From an uncultured Ruminococcus sp. (GTDB lineage Bacteria; Bacillota; Clostridia; Oscillospirales; Acutalibacteraceae), in the NCBI GenBank assembly GCA_902802105.1, contig CADCKR010000006.1, positions 1 through 49,266 on the forward strand: DNA of 49,266 nucleotides, in the 5' to 3' direction. Below the pieces are notes generated by a model, which did no database searches, had not been told where the DNA came from, and saw only the letters and a list, made by a program, of their open reading frames with translations. Within the stretch, counting starts at the first letter, position 1. Every line of letters starts with the position of its first letter. Below are positions 41,801 to 48,083 of this stretch, piece after piece. The translations under genes were made by a program, and so were the position numbers.

Positions 41801-41965
41801 GATGTCCTCATCGCACAGATTCCTTATCTGTACGGATGATGCCACCGGTATCCCGTTATGCTTTAAAGCAAAATTAATTACCGGCACCAGTTCGATACTA
41901 AGCTCTGTCTTTTTGACGAACAGCTCCGCTTGCTGAGCAACAGGTGTTTTACTGTTTTCATCCAT
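35876..41965 (-). CDS. Giant DUF4011/DUF3320 SF1 helicase with transglutaminase-like and Vsr-type nuclease domains
   Basis: This protein has 2029 residues. An N-terminal beta-rich part of about 130 residues is followed by a transglutaminase-like segment (DRLGNCIDISLLYA with Cys near 234, and GHIF). DUF4011 begins near 388 (SWERKLLDLGLRN). The Upf1-like SF1 helicase core has Walker A HGPPGTGKSQT near 688, FDEASQM near 1305 and VAVSRAR near 1541. A PD-(D/E)XK domain of the MTES_1575/Vsr-like type (YKIDIGV, LLGILLDGSSY) lies near 1627-1720, and a DUF3320 domain closes the protein (about 1830-1960). All helicase and nuclease motifs look intact. Start MDENSK is 8 bases after GGAGG. Such proteins are common beside defence genes; a DNA or phage defence role is inferred. 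Confidence 0.9.
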   Translation of the reverse strand: MDENSKTPVAQQAELFVKKTELSIELVPVINFALKHNGIPVASSVQIRNLCDEDITDVKLEFTCNPAICMPLTLHIDLIPARSTVAVNASSLSPDAEYLAGLTEGTNGRLSVSAYKNEVKIGETFADIKALAFDEWHGSQYYPELISAFITPNSPELVPLMHRTSELVGEWTDDPSLDSYLSGDPNRVLKMAAAAYEAVRELGITYAVHPASFEETGQRIRLIDAVISDRLGNCIDISLLYASLLEAMGLSPLLILLKGHIFAGLWLEDRSFPEAVLDDPSLLSKRLADGVNEAAIVECTLARSGSAVSFDDASAAAKKQLKDAELIIDVRRARLSGIKPLPARIKTDSGIRLDTSVQACTKAAAPPRELVQTIDTSQEEATPATRKASWERKLLDLGLRNTLVSMRMSKTLIPIITTSIDDLEDALADGEDFAVMPRPQELGSSELSFEDLHQVEGIGDIITSEFRNHRLRSVFTETELNKSIKELYRASKASLEENGANTLYIALGLIKWFENPRSTRARYAPILMVPIEMIRKSAAQGYIIRLRDDEAQINVTILEKLKQDFEITVTGLDTLPVDDHGIDTRKIFTIIRKAIIGQKNWDVFESAYIGVFSFSQFVMWNDIRARSEDLEKNKIVKSLIEGRLQWDADEMTIGDNVPEDKALLPLPADASQLFAIEAACDGESFVLHGPPGTGKSQTITALIANALANDKTVLFVAEKMAALEVVQRRLEKIGLGPFCLELHSNKARKKAVLEQLRRSSEVTKDTPPEDFAVRAAQISNLRTELDAYNSALHQKQKCGKDVYELVNIYEKYRSSPDISPFTSGQLDMFTSEIIYEADTAVDDLIAAAKDAGNIAGNPLQRVGQTQYSRSIINELPQNIEDYRKAAENIKPVLTALSSGIRFPLRSFADIGKLNAFCAEALKWEEMPSAWGRAENLNVYLANIREMCNVHISAKNHLNMLTAKWQDSFFSLDAKSLLNELREANAKMFLIKGMAVNAVVRKAAPHSRGTVNKNDLEEQLITLSAYQDEMSVCQRMTDAYAADLGSCYNGRLTDWNAIGEMANNAQALADRLRNISGSDEFRLSFCSDRSNFELAKRLNALWENFVSAKDAVYRALAPKESDAPDIIDAELRFCRDVNDGMPMLREWIHWNSCAAACEQLGLRPVIRALYDGVDADSIKGAYKKAQAKGLANKYIDSYNALNRFTGPSFEKKVEQLKALDNDIMELTRKEIYCRLAAKVPNFAKEGSKDPQLASVMKLIRNGGRGVSIRKLFEQLQEVITRLCPCMLMSPISAAQYLDPHREPFDLVVFDEASQMQTCKAVGALARGRNAVIVGDPKQMPPTSFFSVGASEEEDFETEDLESILDDCLAINMPQTNLLWHYRSRHESLIAFSNRQFYENKLFTFPSVNDREKKVRLIHVDGVFDRGKTRQNRAEAEAVVEELRRRAHSKKSAQLSVGIVTFNIMQQNLIDDLLNEACKNDPVLEAWAFGGSEPLFIKNLENVQGDERDVILFSVGYGPDADGKVTMNFGPLNREGGWRRLNVAVSRARCEMAVYSSLTADMINLSRTSSEGVAALRSFLEYASGKAMPETSASACRQNSEDSAIADTICRELGNIGFSAVKNVGKSEYKIDIGVIDPEDPDKYLLGILLDGSSYSASKTTRDREIAQISVLEGLGWSLLRVWSIDWWDNPRKELDRVFEKVREEQEKSRERRSASDTEDASCQDEMVTGAFIEAKVSAVPERPAANAAAPDEAKKHETPDVSKRPHDTAGTVPEIVAAGKTGAARKSVRRSEGSVHGSGAGAQPETVKAPEKSGTVLSSTGADVQALAAKLKPYKIFDHKVIWLSEYEFMERANSTGIRKRLEEIVSAEAPISEKALISRLFKSFALESCTDSAVEYCRKLISESGFIRSSDAGNIFIWAKGTIPGGCIALRINGTGQAARTSDDIPLEEAVNAVYVIMSGCGSAERKDIAQDCARLIGLAYDNAAQKLFDSAVTYAVRVRNLESTDSGKLRLTKNGVKRAEAILSHNIS

Positions 41966-42008
41966 TGACTGCACCTCCATAAATATCAAACGTAGACAAA
42001 TATATATT

Positions 42009-42037
42009 ATTATACATTATCAACGAAAAAATGTAAA
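42009..42037 (-). promoter_or_regulatory. Sigma-A promoter of the helicase-nuclease gene
   Basis: TTTACA (42037-42032) and TATAAT (42014-42009) are 17 nt apart, about 40 bases before the ATG. The gene is therefore its own transcription unit. Confidence 0.8.
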
Positions 42038-42103
42038 CATAAGCCGTGAAAATATTGCAGAAAACAATTTTGCCGGCAGCTGCCGCTTTTATAATATAAA
42101 AAA

Positions 42104-42202
42104 CAGTGAACAGAGAATAACACGGAAACGCCCATCGGCGCTCAACTATTCTCTATTCACTGCTTAATTATCAATTAAGCCCCGGCACGTCAGTGTCGGG
42201 GC
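42104..42202. repeat. Family C module (AATAG inverted repeat plus GCCCCG hairpin) downstream of ssrA
   Basis: CAGTGAACAGAGAATA (42104-42119) faces TATTCTCTATTCACTG (42147-42162). A GCCCCG/CGGGGC hairpin (42179-42202) follows, with TTAATT on its ssrA-distal side. The module matches 1231-1340 in order and loop sequence. The hairpin probably ends the ssrA transcript. Confidence 0.8.
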
Positions 42203-42204
42203 AT

Positions 42205-42559
42205 TGGTGGAAGCGAGGGGAGTCGAACCCCTGTCCAAAAAGCACTTACTGTGGTTTTCTCCGAGCGCAGCTGTCGTATTGGGATTCCCCACTCACAGCG
42301 TCCGACAGCGGACTCTGTGCATCGGTAGCCTTTGATTCATGACAAAGGGCAAGACAAACCTTTGTTCACGTTCACCACTGATCGACGCCCTCAGAAGACC
42401 GTGGTGCTTCTTCCGAGAACGACCGCTGCTAATTAAGCAGCGGCAGCAACAGGATATTTTCTGTCGTTTATTTTTATGTCTGCGGATTTTATAGCGGTTC
42501 CGCAGTGCCGCTGCTCGCTTGCCACAGCTCACACTCCCTGTCGAAACCTTTACGCTCCC
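42205..42559 (-). ncRNA. ssrA: Transfer-messenger RNA (tmRNA)
   Basis: This RNA of 355 nt begins GGGAGCGTAAAGGTTTCGAC and ends GGTTCGACTCCCCTCGC..CCACCA, the tRNA-like half with an encoded CCA. The acceptor GGGAGCG pairs with CGCTTCC. The likely tag reading frame is ADIKINDRKYPVAAAA followed by TAA, with the resume codon inferred. The tag ends VAAAA rather than the common ALAA. With SmpB encoded next to it and ClpXP at 20-22 kb, the window holds the main trans-translation machinery. The upstream -10 (TATATT) is recognisable but the -35 region is occupied by family A repeat sequence. Confidence 0.96.
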
Positions 42560-42571
42560 ATAATATATCAC

Positions 42572-42625
42572 ATAGAAGAATGTGCATCCGCGGCGCTTTG
42601 CAAAAACTTCAGCAGGCGCTACGGA
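42572..42625. repeat. Family A repeat, short copy upstream of ssrA
   Basis: TGTGCATCCGCGGCGCTTTGC, AAAAACTTC and GGCGCTACGG match the core of family A. It occupies the place of the ssrA -35 region. A GGAGTGTGGAG-type stretch (in reverse) follows at 42652-42680, as in the 8.1 kb copy. Confidence 0.7.
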
Positions 42626-42689
42626 CAGCTTTTAACTTTTAAAATTTTGAACTCCACACTCCAAACTCCACATTCCAAACTTTGAAGTG

Positions 42690-42725
42690 CCTGCCGGACG
42701 GGACTTTCACTTGAAAATCCCGCTG
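42690..42725 (-). terminator. Hairpin past smpB
   Basis: On the minus strand GCGGGATTTTC pairs with GAAAGTCCCGT around AAGT, followed by CCGGCAGG. It lies just past the smpB stop. There is no clear T-run. Confidence 0.5.
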
Positions 42726-42729
42726 GCGG

Positions 42730-43194
42730 TCATTGATTTTTCATTTTGACGGCTCTTTCTATGTCGCGCCTGGCTGTTTTGGCTGCCATATCGGCGCGCT
42801 TGTCATAGAGCTTCTTGCCCTTGCAAAGACCAAGCTGCATTTTTACAAGTGAACCCTTGAAATAAAGAGACAGAGGTATCAGCGATAATCCTTCCTGCTT
42901 TACCTGACCAAAAAGGCGCATTATCTCACGTCTGTGCATAAGCAGCTTTCTTACTCTCATAGGGTCTTTATTGAAGATGTTGCCCTGTTCATAAGGACTG
43001 ATATGCATTCCCTTAACGAAAAGCTCGCCCTTATCAACGGTGCACCATGCGTCTTTAAGGTTAACTCTGCCCTGCCTTATGGATTTTACCTCGGTACCGC
43101 AGAGCTCGATACCTGTCTCGAAGCTCTCGATGACAAAGTATTCATGATATGCTTTTTTGTTCTGCGCAATAGTTTTTGTCTGCTCCTTTGCCAT
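42730..43194 (-). CDS. smpB: SsrA-binding protein SmpB
   Basis: This protein of 154 residues binds tmRNA and delivers it to stalled ribosomes. Family motifs are [35 protein letters not shown] and a basic C-terminal tail ([20 protein letters not shown]) that reads the empty A site. The start MAKEQTK follows GGAGGGAG. It lies 171 bases upstream of ssrA on the same strand. Confidence 0.98.
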   Translation of the reverse strand: MAKEQTKTIAQNKKAYHEYFVIESFETGIELCGTEVKSIRQGRVNLKDAWCTVDKGELFVKGMHISPYEQGNIFNKDPMRVRKLLMHRREIMRLFGQVKQEGLSLIPLSLYFKGSLVKMQLGLCKGKKLYDKRADMAAKTARRDIERAVKMKNQ

Positions 43195-43283
43195 CGGACT
43201 CCCTCCTTCTGCACTATTCTTTATAAGCACCAGGACACGCCGCAGTCAGCGCTGCCCCGCGCCCGGACGGTAAAACGCATATC

Positions 43284-43886
43284 TCACATATCAAGCCTTA
43301 AATTAAAGGCTCTCGCCAAGGTTATCTCATCGGAGTATTCAATGTTTCCTCCCGCCGGTATACCGGTCGCAAGTCTTGTAACACGAATCCCCAGAGGCTT
43401 GATGAGCTTTGAAATATATGAAGCGGTAGTCTCACCCTCAATAGTGGCATTCGTAGCCATGACGACCTCTTTAACAGTACCGTCACGAAGTCTGTCCATA
43501 AGCTCCTTTATTCTCAGGTTATCCGGAAGAACACCCTTCATGGGCGATATTACTCCGTCCAGAACATGATACAATCCGGAAAACTCATCCATTGCTTCTA
43601 TAACGGATACATCCCTGAAACTCTCGACAACGCATATTACAGAACGGTCACGGTCAGGATCGGAGCAGATGCCGCATTTTTCCATGTCCGTAAGATTATA
43701 GCACACAGGACAATGGTGTATCTTCTCACGCGCTTCAACAATAGCGCCCGAAAGCTTCTCGGCTTCGCCCTCCGGAAGTGACAGTATATAATATGCGATC
43801 CTTCTTGCAGATCTGTATCCGATGCCCGGCAGCCGTTCAAACTGCTCGGCAAGCCGCTCAAAAGGCACAAGAGTATTCTTTGCCAT
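43284..43886 (-). CDS. recR: Recombination protein RecR
   Basis: This protein of 200 residues acts in RecFOR-mediated gap repair. It has a helix-hairpin-helix (LPGIGYRSARRIAYY), a C4 zinc finger (CPVCYNL...CGIC), a Toprim domain (ICVVES..DV) and VMATNATIEGETTA. Its ATG follows the yaaK stop by two bases with no ribosome site of its own, so it depends on translational coupling. Confidence 0.97.
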   Translation of the reverse strand: MAKNTLVPFERLAEQFERLPGIGYRSARRIAYYILSLPEGEAEKLSGAIVEAREKIHHCPVCYNLTDMEKCGICSDPDRDRSVICVVESFRDVSVIEAMDEFSGLYHVLDGVISPMKGVLPDNLRIKELMDRLRDGTVKEVVMATNATIEGETTASYISKLIKPLGIRVTRLATGIPAGGNIEYSDEITLARAFNLRLDM

Positions 43887-43888
43887 GA

Positions 43889-44242
43889 TCAGAACAGACC
43901 GGGAACATTCAGTCCTCCGGAGATCTTATCCATTGTGGAAGCCTTCTCGTCTCTTGCTTCTCTTATAGCTTCGTTTACAGCTGCAATAACAAGATCGGAG
44001 AGCATTTCGATATCCTCAGGGTCAACAACGTCCTTGCTGATATCCAGAGACTTTATCTCAAGTGCGCCTGTAACAACAGCAGTTACCTTGCCGCCGCCTG
44101 CTGTAGCGGTATAGTCCTTCTGCTCAAGCTCCTTGCTTGCCTCGTCCATTTCCTCCTGCATCTTCTGAGCCTGACGTGCAAGCTGCTGAATATTCTGTGA
44201 GCTTCCGCCGTTATTAAATCCCTTGGGTAATCTTGCTTTCAT
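43889..44242 (-). CDS. YbaB/EbfC-family nucleoid-associated protein
   Basis: This protein of 117 residues is the YbaB/EbfC (YaaK in Bacillus) DNA-binding protein. Motifs are QKMQEEMDEASKEL, GGGKVTAVVTG and DPEDIEMLSDLVIAAVNEA. It lies between dnaX and recR, the standard dnaX-yaaK-recR order. GGAGG is 8 bases before the ATG. Confidence 0.96.
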   Translation of the reverse strand: MKARLPKGFNNGGSSQNIQQLARQAQKMQEEMDEASKELEQKDYTATAGGGKVTAVVTGALEIKSLDISKDVVDPEDIEMLSDLVIAAVNEAIREARDEKASTMDKISGGLNVPGLF

Positions 44243-44282
44243 TTTGTTGTCCTCCGTTAATTATATATTTTTGTATGCTCTG

Positions 44283-45860
44283 TTATTGCCCCGATACGGG
44301 TATTCCCGCAGCCTTCAGATCGTTTGCAAGCTGCGAAAGAGCGTCATCGGTCTTTTTTTCATCGGGATATGAATATCGTCCGAGACTGTAGCTTCTGCCA
44401 GTGACCTTCATTATAGCCGCCTTCATCTTTTCCCTGTTCTGCTGCTTTCTCAGAAGCTCAAAGCAGATATCCTTATCAGAATCGACAAGCACGAATTTTC
44501 CGCTGATATATGCCCTGCTGCCCTCAAAGCCTGTATAGAGAGCCTTCGAGCTTTTGGCGATCTCTTCGATGATCTCAGGCCACTGCTCCATAGGAACAGC
44601 GTTTTCCCTGAGCTTGTCCATTTCCTCTGTAGAGGGCTTCTTCTGCTTTGGCAGCGTCGGATTGGACGCAGGCTTCATGGAGCTTGCCGCTGTCAGTGAC
44701 GAAGGGTCGCTGACAAGCCTGGACAATACGCCTTCAAGCATCTCTACCTTTTGCGTCAGCGCCTGGATATCAGAGCTTTTGCCCTCTGAGCAAAGATGAA
44801 CGACAGTCATTTCCATTTCTATGCGCCTGTTCACTCCGTGAAGCATACGGTCATAGGCGCCCTGCAGCTTATCTATTGATGAAATGATAAACGAAAGCTC
44901 CATCCTTGACGCCTGCCCGGAAGTCCTTCTCAGCTCATCCTCAGACATTACCAGAACACCGTCCGGCTGCTTCATGGTCTTTATGAGCATCATAGCCCTT
45001 AAATGCTCCACAAGCTCCTCACAAAGTCTTGCCATATCCTTTGAGCTGCGGTGAAGCTCATCTATCAGATCAATAGCTCCTGCCGGGTCTTTATCCAGTA
45101 TGCACTCACATATAGATATAATGCTGCTCTTATCCGCCAGACCGGCAGTTCTGCGCACAAGCTCATCGGTTATATGCTGATCCTGCCCCATTGCCTGGTC
45201 AAGCAGCGAAAGCGAATCGCGCATAGCCCCGTCTGCGATGCCCGCGATAAGCAGAGCCGCTTCATGGTCTATAGTACAGTTCTCCTGCTCACAGACATAT
45301 TCAAGCCTTGCGGCGATATCCTGCGGCGATATCCTGTGAAAGTCGAAGCGCTGGCACCTTGACATTATCGTTGCGGGCAGCTTATGCACTTCTGTAGTAG
45401 CAAGTATGAAGATCACGTGTGCCGGCGGTTCTTCAAGCGTTTTAAGCAGAGCATTGAAGGCGCCTATCGACAGCATGTGCACCTCGTCGATGATATAGAC
45501 TCTGTATTTTGCGTTTGCCGGTGTAAAATCCGCTTCCTCTCTGAGCATACGGATATCATCCACACCGTTGTTGCTGGCCGCATCAATTTCCACAACGTCC
45601 ATTATGCTGCCGTCATCAATGCCTCTGCATATCTCACATTCACCGCAGGGGTCGCCGTCCCTCGGAGAAAGACAGTTTACCGCCTTTGAGAGTATCTTGG
45701 AGCAGGTAGTTTTGCCTGTACCCCTTGAACCTGTGAAAAGATAAGCGTGTGCAAGCCTTCCGGATCTTATCTCACTTCTGAGAGTATCCGTGACCTGCGG
45801 CTGACCTATGACATCAGCAAAGACCCTGGGTCGGTATTTTCTGTATAAAACTCTATACAT
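44283..45860 (-). CDS. dnaX: DNA polymerase III subunit gamma/tau
   Basis: This clamp-loader ATPase of 525 residues opens with MYRVLYRKYRPRVFADVIGQ. Walker A GSRGTGKTTCSK lies at about 44-55, a zinc site CxxxxCGECEIC near 64-79, Walker B VYIIDEVHML near 116 and SRC sensor (MSRCQRFDF) near 166. The C-terminal tau part is short. GGAGGGACG precedes the ATG. No obvious programmed frameshift site (A-rich slippery run with hairpin) was noticed. Confidence 0.97.
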   Translation of the reverse strand: MYRVLYRKYRPRVFADVIGQPQVTDTLRSEIRSGRLAHAYLFTGSRGTGKTTCSKILSKAVNCLSPRDGDPCGECEICRGIDDGSIMDVVEIDAASNNGVDDIRMLREEADFTPANAKYRVYIIDEVHMLSIGAFNALLKTLEEPPAHVIFILATTEVHKLPATIMSRCQRFDFHRISPQDIAARLEYVCEQENCTIDHEAALLIAGIADGAMRDSLSLLDQAMGQDQHITDELVRRTAGLADKSSIISICECILDKDPAGAIDLIDELHRSSKDMARLCEELVEHLRAMMLIKTMKQPDGVLVMSEDELRRTSGQASRMELSFIISSIDKLQGAYDRMLHGVNRRIEMEMTVVHLCSEGKSSDIQALTQKVEMLEGVLSRLVSDPSSLTAASSMKPASNPTLPKQKKPSTEEMDKLRENAVPMEQWPEIIEEIAKSSKALYTGFEGSRAYISGKFVLVDSDKDICFELLRKQQNREKMKAAIMKVTGRSYSLGRYSYPDEKKTDDALSQLANDLKAAGIPVSGQ

Positions 45861-45903
45861 TTTATCCCGTCCCTCCGCAAAAATTGTATACTGCGCAAAA
45901 CAG

Positions 45904-45940
45904 CTAAAAAAATAAAGACAGCCCGTAAAAACGGTTTGTC
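45904..45940 (-). terminator. Intrinsic terminator of SRP RNA
   Basis: GACAAACCGT pairs with ACGGGCTGTC around a T-rich loop, followed by TTTATTTTTTT. It ends the ffs transcript just before dnaX. Confidence 0.85.
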
Positions 45941-46079
45941 ATTCCCTTGAATATACGGCCGGACAGACTGACTGTATCGCACAGTGCAAGACGCTTAATG
46001 CTGCTCGGTTCCCCGCCTGACATGGTTCACGGTGCCCCGTCGTACAGCGCCTGCCCGACCGCATATTCAAGGGTATGAC
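45938..46079 (-). ncRNA. ffs: Signal recognition particle RNA
   Basis: The conserved domain IV is clear: GTCAGG, a CGG-GGAA-CCG tetraloop stem, then AGCAGC and ATTAAG. Long arms ACCCTTGAATATGCGG and its partner CCGTATATTCAAGGG close the rod. The visible RNA of about 140 nt is longer than the E. coli 4.5S form but I see no Alu domain. Ends are approximate. Promoter and terminator flank it. Confidence 0.9.
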
Positions 46080-46104
46080 TCTGTCTTGTAACATCAGCAT
46101 CCCT

Positions 46105-46133
46105 ATTATACTATATAAGATCGAAAAAATCAA
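46105..46133 (-). promoter_or_regulatory. Sigma-A promoter of the SRP RNA
   Basis: TTGATT (46133-46128) and TATAAT (46110-46105) are 17 nt apart. The start should fall near 46098. Confidence 0.8.
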
Positions 46134-46199
46134 CAGTTATTTTTATTTTTTTTAGACAGCGCCGCGCCTGAACTCCTGCGCAGCGCTGCCGACAGATCA

Positions 46200-47060
46200 T
46201 TAATCCTCACTTGCGGGGTCATTGACAAGCAGCTTGAAGGTCTTGTTTGCTATAACGCCTTTCTTATCCATCGCCTTTATCCTCACCAGGTATTCGGCAG
46301 CCTCCTCAGGAGTAAGAGTAAGCTCTGTTTCAGCACCGCGGTGCTGTGCGATCTGCCAGTCATTTGAAGTGCTCTTTTTGTAAACCACCGCAAAGGTATA
46401 GGGAGCCTCTCCGCCCCTGGCAGCAGCGTGTATATTTACGCTCTCTCCCAGATTGACAGCAGAACCTGATATCACGGAAACATTTTCAAGCTCGCCGGGA
46501 GCCTTTGCAGGCGGAAGCGGCTTGTCTGTTTTGGGGGCTGATGCAGCCTGAGCCTTCGGCTTTTCGGCTGTACTGACAGCCTTTTCCTTTGCAGCGGGCT
46601 CCTTGGGCAAATCGACCGGTTTCATCTTGCCCTCAAAGATAGTAAACGGAATAGTCATCTTACCGGAAAAATTACCGCTGAATGTAAGCGTTGCCTGAGC
46701 AACACCAGGCTTCACATTATTTGAATACTCGACCTTATAGTCACGTCCTTCAACAAGAGACACATCACCAAAACGAACCGCTACCTTCATCACGCAGGGT
46801 CTGCCGGTATAGTCAAACTCGGTATTATCGGCAAAGAAAGAAAGCGACCTTGCCGGAACAGGCAGTATCTCAAAGGTACGCTCAAGCTCTCCCTTGAATT
46901 TGCCCTTACCTATGATCTTAACATGGGCAGTGCCGACATTGACATTATCGGTGATCTCAAGATCGAAATCCTTGCCGCTTTCAAGCACCATATCGCCCAG
47001 ATTGAGATTATACTTAGGCTCGATGGGATTTCCTGTGTACAGATATGTATTGTTATCCAA
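46200..47060 (-). CDS. Protein with tandem Ig-like repeats but no signal peptide
   Basis: This protein of 286 residues begins with TTG, 8 bases after GGAGG; the frame remains open upstream, but that part overlaps the promoter. Two Ig-like repeats of about 75 residues come first, each with a YTGxP start, a GxDxxxxxxxNVxxG middle and an FxG end. This module is usual in clostridial surface proteins. A Lys/Pro/Ala-rich linker (about 145-185) follows. The C-terminal domain (VSVISGSAVNLGESVNIHAA to TFKLLVND) resembles the last repeats of the two secreted BspA-like proteins. No signal peptide, membrane segment or anchor is visible, so it seems cytoplasmic. Function is unknown. Confidence 0.82.
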   Translation of the reverse strand: MDNNTYLYTGNPIEPKYNLNLGDMVLESGKDFDLEITDNVNVGTAHVKIIGKGKFKGELERTFEILPVPARSLSFFADNTEFDYTGRPCVMKVAVRFGDVSLVEGRDYKVEYSNNVKPGVAQATLTFSGNFSGKMTIPFTIFEGKMKPVDLPKEPAAKEKAVSTAEKPKAQAASAPKTDKPLPPAKAPGELENVSVISGSAVNLGESVNIHAAARGGEAPYTFAVVYKKSTSNDWQIAQHRGAETELTLTPEEAAEYLVRIKAMDKKGVIANKTFKLLVNDPASED

Positions 47061-47091
47061 GACGCATTCCTCCGTATCGGTTATCCTGATG

Positions 47092-47120
47092 ATTATAGCA
47101 CAAGCATCCGGAAATGTCAC
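47092..47120 (-). promoter_or_regulatory. Promoter of the Ig-repeat protein
   Basis: GTGACA (47120-47115) and TATAAT (47097-47092) are 17 nt apart. Its position inside the upstream open frame supports the TTG start at 47060. Nothing else is seen between 47121 and 47336. Confidence 0.7.
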
Positions 47121-47336
47121 ACCTTTATTTTTGCACTTTATTGTACAAATTATACAAGAGAAATAACAGCAAATTTCCTTAAAAGCACTATAACCTATTC
47201 AAATAAGCATTTTTGTGCTGATTTTTAAAAACCGCTTTGTATCAATGCCAATATCTGCCATAAAGCCTTTGTATAATATAACGAATTTTTCCAATCAGCA
47301 GCAATGCCCGCCCGTTTTTGCCAAAAATTCATAAGT

Positions 47337-48044
47337 TCAAAGGCTTACAGCGCATTCCAGGCCAAGCGTCATCATATCATCGAAGCTCTTTTCCCTTTCT
47401 TCGGAAGAGCTGCTCTCTCCTGTCAGCGGGCAGTCGGAAACAGTACAGATAGTCAGAGCCTTCTTTCCAAGACAGGCCGCATTCATATACAGAGCCGCGC
47501 ACTCCATCTCAACAGCCTTTACTCCTACCCTCTGCCACTTGAGAAGATCGTCCGTATCATCATAGAAGATATCCGATGTGAGCACCGGACCCGCATTTAC
47601 TTTTATGCCAAGGCTTCTGGCGCATTCATAGGCCTTTATAAGCAGCTCGAAGCTTGCCGTAGGCGCAGGAACTCCCATAAGCCCGTACTGTGCCGAAAAG
47701 TTTGAATTTGTCGCCGCAGAAACAGCCAAAACGATATCCCTTACTTTTAATTCATCGCTCACTGCTCCTGCCGTACCTATCCTGATAATATTATCCACGC
47801 CGTAGAATTTATACAGCTCGTAGGAATATATCCCCATTGACGGCACACCCATCCCGCTTGCCATCACAGAGACACGCTTTCCTTTATAATTGCCCGTATA
47901 TCCAAGCATACCCCTTACTTCGTTTACAAGCCTTGCGTTATGAAGATATTTTTCGGCGATAAGCTTTGCTCTCAGCGGGTCGCCCGGCATGAGTACAGTT
48001 TTGGCAAAATCACCGTTTTTTGCGCTTATATGCGGTGTTGGCAC
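47337..48044 (-). CDS. deoD: Purine-nucleoside phosphorylase DeoD-type
   Basis: This hexameric-type phosphorylase of 235 residues cleaves purine nucleosides with phosphate. It has PTPHISA at the start, MPGDPLRAK (phosphate and His/Arg contacts), RIGTAGA, VEMECAALY (ribose contacts) and VSDCPLTGE, close to the usual catalytic-Asp motif. The start is GTG, 8 bases after AAGGAG. It follows the LUD gene by 39 bases, so salvage of nucleosides may share its transcript. Confidence 0.97.
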   Translation of the reverse strand: MPTPHISAKNGDFAKTVLMPGDPLRAKLIAEKYLHNARLVNEVRGMLGYTGNYKGKRVSVMASGMGVPSMGIYSYELYKFYGVDNIIRIGTAGAVSDELKVRDIVLAVSAATNSNFSAQYGLMGVPAPTASFELLIKAYECARSLGIKVNAGPVLTSDIFYDDTDDLLKWQRVGVKAVEMECAALYMNAACLGKKALTICTVSDCPLTGESSSSEEREKSFDDMMTLGLECAVSL

Positions 48045-48083
48045 AAGATCAGCTCCTTTCTTTTATTTGTTTATGCATCCCTG

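Noticed and set aside
42293..42571. Minus-strand frame of 92 residues
   Set aside because: It lies entirely within and just upstream of tmRNA and has no coding features.
44283..45860. Programmed frameshift in dnaX
   Set aside because: No A-run slippery site with a following hairpin was found, and the frame is open to a normal tau-like end.
47200..47330. Plus-strand promoter-like TATAAT near 47272
   Set aside because: No -35 box at proper distance and no gene downstream on that strand.
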